Source: Paenibacillus sp. HGH0039 (GTDB lineage Bacteria; Bacillota; Bacilli; Paenibacillales; NBRC-103111). Taken from it: 64,000 bases of DNA. A program made the position numbers and the translations under genes. Every line of letters begins with the position of its first letter. Position 1 is the first letter of the stretch. The stretch covers positions 2,518,580 through 2,582,579 of the forward strand of contig NZ_KE150413.1 of NCBI RefSeq assembly GCF_000411255.1. The letters are read 5' to 3'. The notes below the pieces were generated by a model. It was not told the origin of the DNA, did not search any database, and saw only the letters and a list, made by a program, of their open reading frames with translations. Shown here one piece after another: positions 28,014 through 34,532 of this stretch.

Positions 28014-28086
28014 ACGTTATAAGGGAAGCCCGCTTGCACGGTCAGGTCCGGCTTCCCGGTTTTGTCTGAGAAGGGGAGGAAGTCAG

Positions 28087-29196
28087 TTGATTTATGAAGC
28101 CTTGGTGAAGCCAATGCTCTTTAGAATGGAACCTGAGGAAGCTCACGATTTCGTCCTGCGGAATTTGCAGAGAATCCAGCGGCAGCCCGGGCTTCTGTAT
28201 CTGATTGAGAAGCTGTACGGGGTCAGGGAGGAGCCCGGTCTGGCCAGCGAACTGCTGGGAATCCGCTTTCCCAGTCCCATCGGCCTTGCTGCGGGTCTGG
28301 ACAAAGACGCCCGGGCGGTGCCCGCGCTTTCTTCGATGGGGTTCGGGTTTTTGGAGGTGGGCAGCGTCACGCCCATCGGTCAAGTGGGTAACGACCGTCC
28401 GCGCCTGTTTCGCCTGCCGGACGATGAGGCCCTCATTAACCGGATGGGGTTTAACAATGGGGGCATTCAAGCCATGAAGGAAAGGCTGGAGAGCTGCAAC
28501 GCTCTCAAAATCCCATTGGGCATCAACATCGGCAAAAACAAACAGACGCCCAATGAGAAAGCGCATGAAGACTATACGAAGTGCCTCCGTTCCTTGTATC
28601 CGTATGCGGACTTTTTTATCATCAATATCAGTTCGCCCAACACGCCCGACCTTCGGAAGCTTCAGCACGGGAGCGAGCTTGATGAACTGCTGATCCGCAT
28701 TACGGCGGAGGCGGAGAGACTGAATGCCCGTCACCGGAGGGACAAGCCCGTCTTTGTCAAAATTGCGCCGGACATGGGCGGCGGCGAGCTCGAAAACATG
28801 ATCGGCAAAATCATGAAGCACGGTATCCCGGGCGTCATAGCTGCGAATACGACCGTGACCCGGAGCGGGCTGATTCATCCTCACCGGGAGCAAACCGGCG
28901 GACTCAGCGGGAAACCGCTGCACCGGAGATCGACGGAAATCATCCGCAGTATTTATAAGCAGAGCGGCGGCACGCTGAAAATCATCGGGTCGGGCGGCAT
29001 CTTCACGGCCCGGGATGTGTACGAGAAAATCCGTGCGGGCGCCTCGCTCGTTGAAATTTACACGTCCTTTATTTATAAAGGACCCGGGATCAACCGGGCG
29101 TGCAGCAGCGAGCTGCTCGATTTACTGAAGCGGGACGGGTTTGCCAGCCTGTCCGAAGCGGTCGGGGCGGATCATGCGGCCGGCAGCGGCGCATGA
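28087..29196 (+). CDS. pyrD: Dihydroorotate dehydrogenase, class 2 (quinone-type, PyrD-like)
   Basis: Protein of 369 residues from a TTG start with GGGGAGGAAG ahead. GLAAGLDKDARAVPALSSMGFGFLEVGSVTPIGQVGNDRPR is the FMN barrel start, and IINISSPNTPDLR carries the catalytic Ser of class 2 enzymes (class 1 have Cys). The N-terminal helical segment MIYEALVKPMLFRMEPEEAHDF suits membrane association. It oxidises dihydroorotate to orotate with quinone. Many Bacilli use the class 1B PyrD/PyrK pair, so a class 2 enzyme linked to pyrE may be a second, dedicated copy. Confidence 0.9.
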   Translation: MIYEALVKPMLFRMEPEEAHDFVLRNLQRIQRQPGLLYLIEKLYGVREEPGLASELLGIRFPSPIGLAAGLDKDARAVPALSSMGFGFLEVGSVTPIGQVGNDRPRLFRLPDDEALINRMGFNNGGIQAMKERLESCNALKIPLGINIGKNKQTPNEKAHEDYTKCLRSLYPYADFFIINISSPNTPDLRKLQHGSELDELLIRITAEAERLNARHRRDKPVFVKIAPDMGGGELENMIGKIMKHGIPGVIAANTTVTRSGLIHPHREQTGGLSGKPLHRRSTEIIRSIYKQSGGTLKIIGSGGIFTARDVYEKIRAGASLVEIYTSFIYKGPGINRACSSELLDLLKRDGFASLSEAVGADHAAGSGA

Positions 29197-29210
29197 CTGG
29201 AAACAAGGCA

Positions 29211-29241
29211 AAAAGGCGGGGAATGCTCCCCGCCTTTTTTT
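29211..29241. terminator. Bidirectional terminator after the six-gene cluster
   Basis: Perfect stem AAAGGCGGGGA-ATGC-TCCCCGCCTTT, seven T after it and four A before it, so it also serves the convergent L,D-transpeptidase gene. Confidence 0.9.
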
Positions 29242-29245
29242 GCCG

Positions 29246-29719
29246 TCAGATGTTGTTGACCGTCAGCTTGCCGCTGCCGCCGACGGATTTGATTTTGTTG
29301 ATCAGCGCATTCTGGTTGCTGTTGGAAAGACGGATACAGCCGTAAGTCGGTCTGAGCGGGTACCACGAAGCGGAAGAGTCCGTGGAAGCATCGCCGCCGT
29401 GGATCATAAACCCGGATCGGCCGTTATTCTCGGCGATAAGCGCGTTGCCGCTCGTCGGATCGAGATTGACCCGGCTGTACGGGCCGTACGAGGACGTAGG
29501 CGTACCGGCGCCGATAACGGAAGCGGCATATTCGCCGGTAGGCGTATCGGCATTCGTCATTTTCCAGTTGGCGTGATTGTTGTTGTTGGCGGGATCGTTC
29601 GATCCGCGTCCCAGCGCTTCGACCGGACCGAAGACAAGCGCTCCGCTTCCGTCGTACATTTTCAAGGTTCCTTTGTTGTCGCGGTTGGCAGAGAAATTGG
29701 CAATAATATGGTAACTCAT
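29246..29719 (-). CDS. L,D-transpeptidase-type (YkuD-fold) protein without a signal peptide
   Basis: Protein of 157 residues from an ATG with GGAGGCTGATCGT ahead. The catalytic motif is present: His107 in FMIHGGDAS and Cys128 in YGCIR, as in peptidoglycan L,D-transpeptidases. The N-terminus (MSYHIIANFSANRDN) has no signal sequence or membrane segment, so how it would reach the wall is unclear; leaderless export, lysis-associated release or a cytoplasmic role are possible. Upstream lies the third copy of the promoter-like element seen at the split-sigma locus. About 100 bases of leader precede the start. Confidence 0.8.
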   Translation of the reverse strand: MSYHIIANFSANRDNKGTLKMYDGSGALVFGPVEALGRGSNDPANNNNHANWKMTNADTPTGEYAASVIGAGTPTSSYGPYSRVNLDPTSGNALIAENNGRSGFMIHGGDASTDSSASWYPLRPTYGCIRLSNSNQNALINKIKSVGGSGKLTVNNI

Positions 29720-29823
29720 ACGATCAGCCTCCAAATAGAATGTAGACGAGAATCCGATGGAGCCGCAGCGGGAAGGAAGGACTCCTCCTCCGTTTTCCGC
29801 CGCCTCGTTTTCCCTCTCATCTA

Positions 29824-29853
29824 TGTAGGTAAAGGGGGAGCCGATTTAACAAC
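29824..29853 (-). promoter_or_regulatory. Third copy of the split-sigma-type promoter element
   Basis: Read on the minus strand: GTTGTTAAATC, 11 bases, TACCTACA. It shares the GTTGT-AA core, the exact 11-base gap and TACCTA with the two divergent elements at 30507-30537 and 30587-30616. It drives the L,D-transpeptidase gene. Confidence 0.6.
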
Positions 29854-29860
29854 CGGAACT

Positions 29861-29892
29861 AAAAAAATCTCCTTCGGAAAGGAGATTTTTCT
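29861..29892. terminator. Bidirectional terminator between the split-sigma operon and the L,D-transpeptidase promoter
   Basis: AAATCTCCTT pairs with AAGGAGATTT around CGG, with A-runs before and T-runs after the stem. It ends the minus-strand operon just ahead of the promoter element at 29824-29853. Confidence 0.75.
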
Positions 29893-29926
29893 GAAACTTA
29901 GCCGCACGCCGGAATGGCGCTTTCGT

Positions 29927-30181
29927 TCAGGTCTTGTCCGAGTTTTCGCCAGAAGTAGGAGAAACGTCATCGCTTTGTTTGACCAGCGCGATAAAGTCCG
30001 TCACGATGCTTTGGACGGCATCTTCGCGCGACATCCGGATGTAACGGCTGATTTTCAGAATATCGTCTTCGAAAACTTGCAGCAGCCGGAGCATGGCTTC
30101 GGGATCTCCGTCCTTGCTTAGTCGGACGAGATGGAGGAATTCTTCGTCTGAGATAGGAAGCGGAGCATTTTCCTTTTCCAT
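29927..30181 (-). CDS. RsoA-like co-sigma subunit (sigma region 2-like)
   Basis: Protein of 84 residues. The core DGDPEAMLRLLQVFEDDILKISRYIRMSREDAVQSIVTDF (residues 24-65) looks like a minimal sigma region 2, the part that binds the core enzyme and melts the -10. Bacillus RsoA (YvrHa) has this size and role and works with SigO. AGGCGGTG precedes the ATG. The gene overlaps the end of the upstream region-4-type gene by 64 bases, so the two are translated together. The alternative is a helix-turn-helix protein like Orf8 of Tn916. Evidence for the pair comes from synteny with yvrJ. Confidence 0.7.
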   Translation of the reverse strand: MEKENAPLPISDEEFLHLVRLSKDGDPEAMLRLLQVFEDDILKISRYIRMSREDAVQSIVTDFIALVKQSDDVSPTSGENSDKT

Positions 30182-30480
30182 TTGTTCACCGCCTGTTGAG
30201 TCATATTGAGATCCTTAGCGACCTGCGCTTCCGTCTTATCCTGAATGAACAGCTCGTGGAGGACGATTCGGCCCGTCCCGGAAGGGAGGGATTGGATCAA
30301 GGCGAGCACGTCCAGCCTGCTGTCGGAGCTTTCGGTAAAGCCCCCGGCCGTAAACGAGTAGGCGTTGTCCGAAACCGAATATTCGCGGTTGCTGATGACG
30401 CGGGCTTTATACTGGATGCGCCAGCCGATCCGGTACACTTCCTTTCTGTATTTCTCCACCAAAGTAGACTGCTGAGACAT
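30118..30480 (-). CDS. SigO-like sigma factor subunit (sigma region 4-like)
   Basis: Protein of 120 residues. The C-terminal third (RIVLHELFIQDKTEAQVAKDLNMTQQAVNKWKRKML) is a sigma region 4-like HTH at residues about 71-108. The N-terminal two thirds are basic and unrecognised. Bacillus SigO (YvrI) supplies region 4 while RsoA supplies region 2, and yvrJ lies next to them; the same set occurs here. SigO is longer (about 190 residues), so this is a short version or a distinct relative. AAGGGGTGA precedes the ATG. It is driven by an element identical to that of yvrJ. Confidence 0.72.
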   Translation of the reverse strand: MSQQSTLVEKYRKEVYRIGWRIQYKARVISNREYSVSDNAYSFTAGGFTESSDSRLDVLALIQSLPSGTGRIVLHELFIQDKTEAQVAKDLNMTQQAVNKWKRKMLRFLSQTKNSSISSD

Positions 30481-30506
30481 AAAAAATCACCCCTTCGTCT
30501 TTATCT

Positions 30507-30537
30507 AATAGGGTAATTCCAGCCGGTTTTTTACAAC
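30507..30537 (-). promoter_or_regulatory. Split-sigma-type promoter of the sigma operon
   Basis: On the minus strand GTTGTAAAAAA, 11 bases, TACCCTATT, ending 27 bases before the ATG of the region-4 gene. The first 11 bases are identical to the divergent element at 30587-30597. Confidence 0.65.
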
Positions 30538-30586
30538 CGAATTTAGAACATGTGTTCTTGTTTTCTCTCTTTATTATACCTGATTT

Positions 30587-30617
30587 GTTGTAAAAAAGAC
30601 ACGTTTTTTACCTATAA
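30587..30617 (+). promoter_or_regulatory. Split-sigma-type promoter of yvrJ
   Basis: GTTGTAAAAAA (30587-30597), 11 bases, TACCTATAA (30609-30617), 28 bases before the yvrJ ATG. Mirror image of the element driving the sigma operon. Confidence 0.65.
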
Positions 30618-30644
30618 AATGAGACCGAAAGGAGGGAGAAAAGG

Positions 30645-30863
30645 ATGGATCTGAATATCGAGAATCTGGTATCTCTGGTGACCAATGTCGGCTTTCCGGT
30701 TACGCTCTGCTTCGTTCTGCTCCGTTACGTGCTGCAGACGATGGGCGAAAAGCTGGATAAGCTGGACAGCTCGCTGAACAAATTGTGCCGGCTGATTAAA
30801 GAAATCGATGCCAGGGCCGACCGGGGACGCGGCAAAGAGGACAAGAACGGCACGCAGCCGTAA
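30645..30863 (+). CDS. yvrJ: YvrJ-family small membrane protein
   Basis: Protein of 72 residues. One membrane segment (residues about 10-30, VSLVTNVGFPVTLCFVLLRY) carries the NVGFP motif of the YvrJ family, followed by an amphipathic charged tail. YvrJ proteins are short and of unknown function; the tail also recalls BhlA-type holin-like peptides. GGAGGGAG precedes the ATG. In Bacillus subtilis yvrJ adjoins sigO and rsoA, as here. Confidence 0.8.
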   Translation: MDLNIENLVSLVTNVGFPVTLCFVLLRYVLQTMGEKLDKLDSSLNKLCRLIKEIDARADRGRGKEDKNGTQP

Positions 30864-30867
30864 AAAA

Positions 30868-30939
30868 GATGAGCCCTGAGGGGCTCATCCGAATGCCGGG
30901 AACCCGCTGTCCGATAAGACAGCGGGTTTCTTTTTTTTG
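30868..30939 (+). terminator. Two hairpins after yvrJ
   Basis: GATGAGCCC-TGAG-GGGCTCATC (30868-30889), then AACCCGCTGTC-CGATAA-GACAGCGGGTT with eight T (30901-30939). The second is a strong terminator that also faces the convergent SgrR-like gene. Confidence 0.85.
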
Positions 30940-30954
30940 TTCATATGCCGGTCG

Positions 30955-32769
30955 TCATAAAGGCCAGACAGCTTTCTGTGCAGAAGGAGATTGAATCCAC
31001 ACCCTCGAGATGTCGATAAGCCCGAACGAATCCATCTGCCTGCCTTGCAAAGAGTCGTGCAGATGGACTTTTTTGATCACATGGCAGCCGAAGAGCAGCC
31101 AGTCGTTGTCTTTCAAAGTCCGCTCGGCTTCCCGGAGCAGCTTCATCCTGGAAGGTTCGGGAAATCCGGCGAAACCGTCCAGAATGCGGTTCAGGAGGCC
31201 GAGCTGCTCCTCGGTTAGCAAGTGATGGAGGTAGTTGGAGCGGTTCTTGTAGTAGCTGATCAAGCCCCATTCAAGGTCGTCCTCCAACACTTCTTCCGCT
31301 GCAAGCAGGTCCGCTTCGGCGGCTACCCGGCTGCGCTCGTAACTTTTCATCTGCTGCAGGGTGAGCGGGAGCCCCGCCTGCGCGCAGCGGTCCCGGAGCC
31401 AGCGGGCTTCTTCCTCTTCTTCTTTTTTGTTCATAAAAAAGAGCTTGAGCTGCTCGCCCCGGTAGCCGGACTTCCGGAGCAACCGGACGGCTTCTTGGAT
31501 TGGCGCAGCCTCGAAGGGGGCTCCCTCGCTCTCGCTTTGGAGGAAACTGTCCGCCGGAGCGATCCGGTTGCCCTTCAGCTCCGCCACCATCGCGGCCCGA
31601 TCGAGAATCATCCTCATCGCTTTGCGGAAATCGGCGTTATGATGGATGCCGGGCTTTCGGAAATTGAACAGCAGGTAGCGGGAACCGGCTACCGGATTGA
31701 TTACATTGACTTTGAGCTCGGTCTGCCCGGATTCCGCACCGAGGGCGGTTACGGAATCGTTCTCGTTCCCGCTGATCTGATAGCGCCGCTCGTTCGACGT
31801 ATCTTCCGGCAGCAACAGCAGCTCCACACGGTCCAGAAGAGGACGGTGCCCGTAGTAAGCGTCGAACGCACTCAGCACAAGCAGCCGTTCGCTTTGTTCG
31901 GCAATCCGGAACGGACCCGTTCCCGTCAGCCTATGAGAGGCGGGATCGAGATCGCCGGGTAGAATCGAAAACTGAACGGAGCTCAGGATATGGGGGAAGA
32001 AAAGGCTGCTGCGGCTCAGCTTAAAGGTCAACGCATACTCGCCGTCCGTCTCGATTTCACCGATATCTTCGCACAGCCATGCCGAATGGGGCAGCCGCTT
32101 CAGTCTCCGCACGGTGAACAGCACGTCCTGAACCGTTAGGCGGCGGCCGTGATGAAAGCGGACTTCCTTGCGCAGGAAAAAGGTCCAGCGCGTGCAGTCG
32201 TCGCTGCTCTGCCAGGCATGGGCCAGGCCGGGGACGAACCGGCCTTCGGCGGGGGCGTACGAAATCAGTCGGCTGCATACTTGACTGATCAGATAGGACT
32301 CGAATGTGGTGAAAATATAAGCGGGATCGTGGGTCTCCAACCGCTTGTTATGCGTAACCCTGAGCACATCGAGAAGGACCCCGCCGCTTTCTTCGACCTG
32401 AAAGCCGAGGTGCGAGTCTAGCATCGTTCTCAGCCGATGTTTCAAAGAAACAGGCAGCGCTTCCATCGACAGAAGGTCGATCGCTTCTTTCAGCTTGCCT
32501 TTGTGCATCAGCTCCCGGAATAGGGGGAAGACAGCGTCTTCCGGTTCTTTCAGCAGCGTCAGGCGGGAAGAGTTCCCGCGTCCCCTCCCGGGCTGCCAGC
32601 GTATGTACTGCTCGTCCTCCAGCTTTCTGAGGATAAATTTCACATTGCGCGAAGAACAGCACAGCAGATCCGCCAGCCGCCCGATGGTAACGGGAAACGA
32701 TCCGTCTTCGGACATCTCCGCTTCGGCCAGCAGCGGATAGAAGCGCAGAAAATGTTCGGTTATGTTCAT
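30955..32769 (-). CDS. SgrR-like regulator: N-terminal HTH plus extracellular solute-binding domain (family 5)
   Basis: Protein of 604 residues. Residues 1-75 form a winged-helix (IGRLADLLCCSSRNVKFILRKLEDEQYIRWQPGRGRGNSS) and residues about 150-560 an ABC oligopeptide-binding-protein fold (SBP_bac_5), as in SgrR/YbaE. Such proteins sense a small ligand in the cytoplasm and regulate transporter genes. No signal peptide. No transporter gene is adjacent: the neighbours are yvrJ (convergent) and an XRE gene (divergent). A target near it is therefore not apparent. Confidence 0.85.
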   Translation of the reverse strand: MNITEHFLRFYPLLAEAEMSEDGSFPVTIGRLADLLCCSSRNVKFILRKLEDEQYIRWQPGRGRGNSSRLTLLKEPEDAVFPLFRELMHKGKLKEAIDLLSMEALPVSLKHRLRTMLDSHLGFQVEESGGVLLDVLRVTHNKRLETHDPAYIFTTFESYLISQVCSRLISYAPAEGRFVPGLAHAWQSSDDCTRWTFFLRKEVRFHHGRRLTVQDVLFTVRRLKRLPHSAWLCEDIGEIETDGEYALTFKLSRSSLFFPHILSSVQFSILPGDLDPASHRLTGTGPFRIAEQSERLLVLSAFDAYYGHRPLLDRVELLLLPEDTSNERRYQISGNENDSVTALGAESGQTELKVNVINPVAGSRYLLFNFRKPGIHHNADFRKAMRMILDRAAMVAELKGNRIAPADSFLQSESEGAPFEAAPIQEAVRLLRKSGYRGEQLKLFFMNKKEEEEEARWLRDRCAQAGLPLTLQQMKSYERSRVAAEADLLAAEEVLEDDLEWGLISYYKNRSNYLHHLLTEEQLGLLNRILDGFAGFPEPSRMKLLREAERTLKDNDWLLFGCHVIKKVHLHDSLQGRQMDSFGLIDISRVWIQSPSAQKAVWPL

Positions 32770-32978
32770 GGCGAACTCCTTTTATACAAAGGTGAAAAAC
32801 GTCATAGATCCTTGTCCCGTCTTTCTCCTTTTTCACTTCATTATACACAAACGAGAGAAAAGAAAGCCATGAGGATTACGCAGCCCGGTTGGTCGGAAGT
32901 CGGATTCCGGAATGGTAGAAGTTATAAGCCGGAAAGACGAAAAACGTCGTCTTCTCACGAAAACCTGCATATGATATA

Positions 32979-33014
32979 TTAGGTAATACCTAAAAAATTA
33001 AGGTGTAGCCTAAT
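32979..33014 (+). promoter_or_regulatory. Paired palindromic sites ahead of the XRE gene
   Basis: TTAGGTAATACCTAA (32979-32993) is a near-perfect palindrome; TTAAGGTGTAGCCTAAT (32999-33014) is a degenerate second copy, 20 bases on. Both lie between the divergent SgrR-like gene and the XRE gene and suit a small HTH autorepressor. Confidence 0.5.
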
Positions 33015-33016
33015 AT

Positions 33017-33274
33017 ATGCTGGGGGTGAGTGTTCTGCTGATCTGGATGTTACGGAAAATCATGGCGGAAAGAGGGCTGTGGACCGGTGCGGCGCTTGCG
33101 CGTCTTCTGAAAGAAAAGGCCGGTTACGACTTGTCGGCTCCTTCAATCTCCGCTCTTCTGAATGAATCGCCCAAGCAGATGAAAGCGGACACGCTTGACG
33201 CCTTGTGTACCGCGCTCGATTGTAAGCCGGGAGATTTGTGGGTCCACAAGCCGTCCGGCAGAAAAGGCGCATAA
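33017..33274 (+). CDS. XRE/Cro-type HTH regulator (YozG-like)
   Basis: Protein of 85 residues. MLRKIMAERGLWTGAALARLL is the first helix region and LSAPSISALLN with LDALCTALDCKPGDLW is the recognition and conserved C-terminal part of the YozG-type XRE family. The ATG at 33017 has AAGGTG 11 bases ahead, but it lies inside the palindrome region; a later start (GTG 33026) is possible. It is 30 bases from the deformylase gene and likely in that transcript. Confidence 0.75.
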   Translation: MLGVSVLLIWMLRKIMAERGLWTGAALARLLKEKAGYDLSAPSISALLNESPKQMKADTLDALCTALDCKPGDLWVHKPSGRKGA

Positions 33275-33304
33275 GCAGGCAGTATTCAGAAGGAGATGAA
33301 GCCC

Positions 33305-33823
33305 ATGGCCGTGAAAACGATCCTTCCTTTCGGAGATCCCGTGCTAAGGAAAGAAGCGAAGCCCGTTACGGAAGTTAACGCGAGAGTGATCAAATTGCTG
33401 GATGATATGACGGATACGCTCTACGCCGAGGAAGGGCGGGCAGGCTTGGCCGCTCCTCAGGTGGGCATTCTGCGCCGTGTCATTGTCATGGACTGCGGGG
33501 AGGGCCTTATCGAGCTGATTAACCCCGAAATCGTCGACATGCGCGGAGAACAGACCGGCCCTGAGGCGTGTTTGTCTTATCCGGGCTACGCGGGAATCGT
33601 GAAGAGAGCGGAATATGTGAAGATTACGACGCTCGACCGGAGCGGCAACACGAGTGAGCTGGAAGGGGAAGGCTACCTGGCGCGCTGCATTCAGCACGAG
33701 ATGGACCACTTGAACGGCATTCTTTTCGTGGACCGTGTTGTCCGGAACGGTTTTTATCAGGAACAGACGGGGCAGCCTGCGGATCTTGCCGAGGCTATCC
33801 GTCTGACGAACCGGAAGTTTTAA
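33305..33823 (+). CDS. def: Peptide deformylase
   Basis: Protein of 172 residues from the ATG at 33305 with AAGGAGATG ahead. All three family motifs are visible: GLAAPQVG (motif 1), EACLSYPG (motif 2 with the metal Cys) and QHEMDHLNG (motif 3 with two His and catalytic Glu). It removes the formyl group from nascent proteins. EACLS in place of the usual EGCLS is a known variant seen in Gram-positive type 2 or 3 enzymes. Confidence 0.95.
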   Translation: MAVKTILPFGDPVLRKEAKPVTEVNARVIKLLDDMTDTLYAEEGRAGLAAPQVGILRRVIVMDCGEGLIELINPEIVDMRGEQTGPEACLSYPGYAGIVKRAEYVKITTLDRSGNTSELEGEGYLARCIQHEMDHLNGILFVDRVVRNGFYQEQTGQPADLAEAIRLTNRKF

Positions 33824-33840
33824 GCTCTGCTGACCGGATA

Positions 33841-33875
33841 AGCAGCCGGGAATTCAGGTTCGGGGCTGCTTTTTT
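33841..33875. terminator. Terminator after def, overlapping the convergent gene end
   Basis: AGCAGCC pairs with GGCTGCT, followed by six T. It overlaps the 3' end of the minus-strand membrane-protein gene, so both use it. Confidence 0.7.
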
Positions 33876-34258
33876 GGGAGAAAGAAAAAGGCGGCATCGA
33901 GAACGGCATACAGGAATCCGGCCGCAAGAAAAAGACCGTTATACCGGGCGGAATAAGGAATAGTTCTCATACACAAGTAGCCGATGATCAGATACAGAAG
34001 AAGCCGGATCGGGAGCCTGACCGAAAACAGGTGAAACAGGACAGTAGGCAGACCGAAAACGACAAGAAATAAAGGAAACAAGAAAAGAAGCGTGACAAAA
34101 AGTACCGTCGCCGTGAAAATTGTGGCGGATGAACCGCCGGGCTCGACCGTCGGCTCGAATCCCTCCAGACCGGACGAGACGGCGGCCGTAAGCAAAGACA
34201 GAATGAGACTGGTCAGCAGAGGATGAAGTATTAGCAGTAAAGCCGATTTCTTCTTCAA
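33854..34258 (-). CDS. Small membrane protein of unknown function
   Basis: Protein of 134 residues with about four hydrophobic segments (near residues 8-30, 48-72, 78-102, 108-127) and a basic tail (PKKQPRT). A short ribosome site AGGAGGGGTC lies ahead of the ATG. I do not recognise a family. It sits alone between def and the ECF gene on the other strand. Confidence 0.65.
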   Translation of the reverse strand: MKKKSALLLILHPLLTSLILSLLTAAVSSGLEGFEPTVEPGGSSATIFTATVLFVTLLFLFPLFLVVFGLPTVLFHLFSVRLPIRLLLYLIIGYLCMRTIPYSARYNGLFLAAGFLYAVLDAAFFFLPKKQPRT

Positions 34259-34532
34259 GAGACCCCTCCTTTATATAAAGTGCCGTTTAAAGTACCGTTC
34301 AAACGTATCGGCGCAGGCTCTCTTTCCTTTTTAACCCGGATTTTAATGTCTGTAAGCGCAAAACCGATAAATGCTGCGGCTCTTTGAACTAGTTTATCCT
34401 TGCCGGATCGGCCCTGTCCATCGTTTGATGAGTTCGGCCCGAATAAAAAATCGGATCTTCCGTCATTTTTGTCAGAAAAAGCGCCTTTCCCGAGTCTGTA
34501 TGACAGGTCAACTTTTTTGCGAGGTGCTTATC

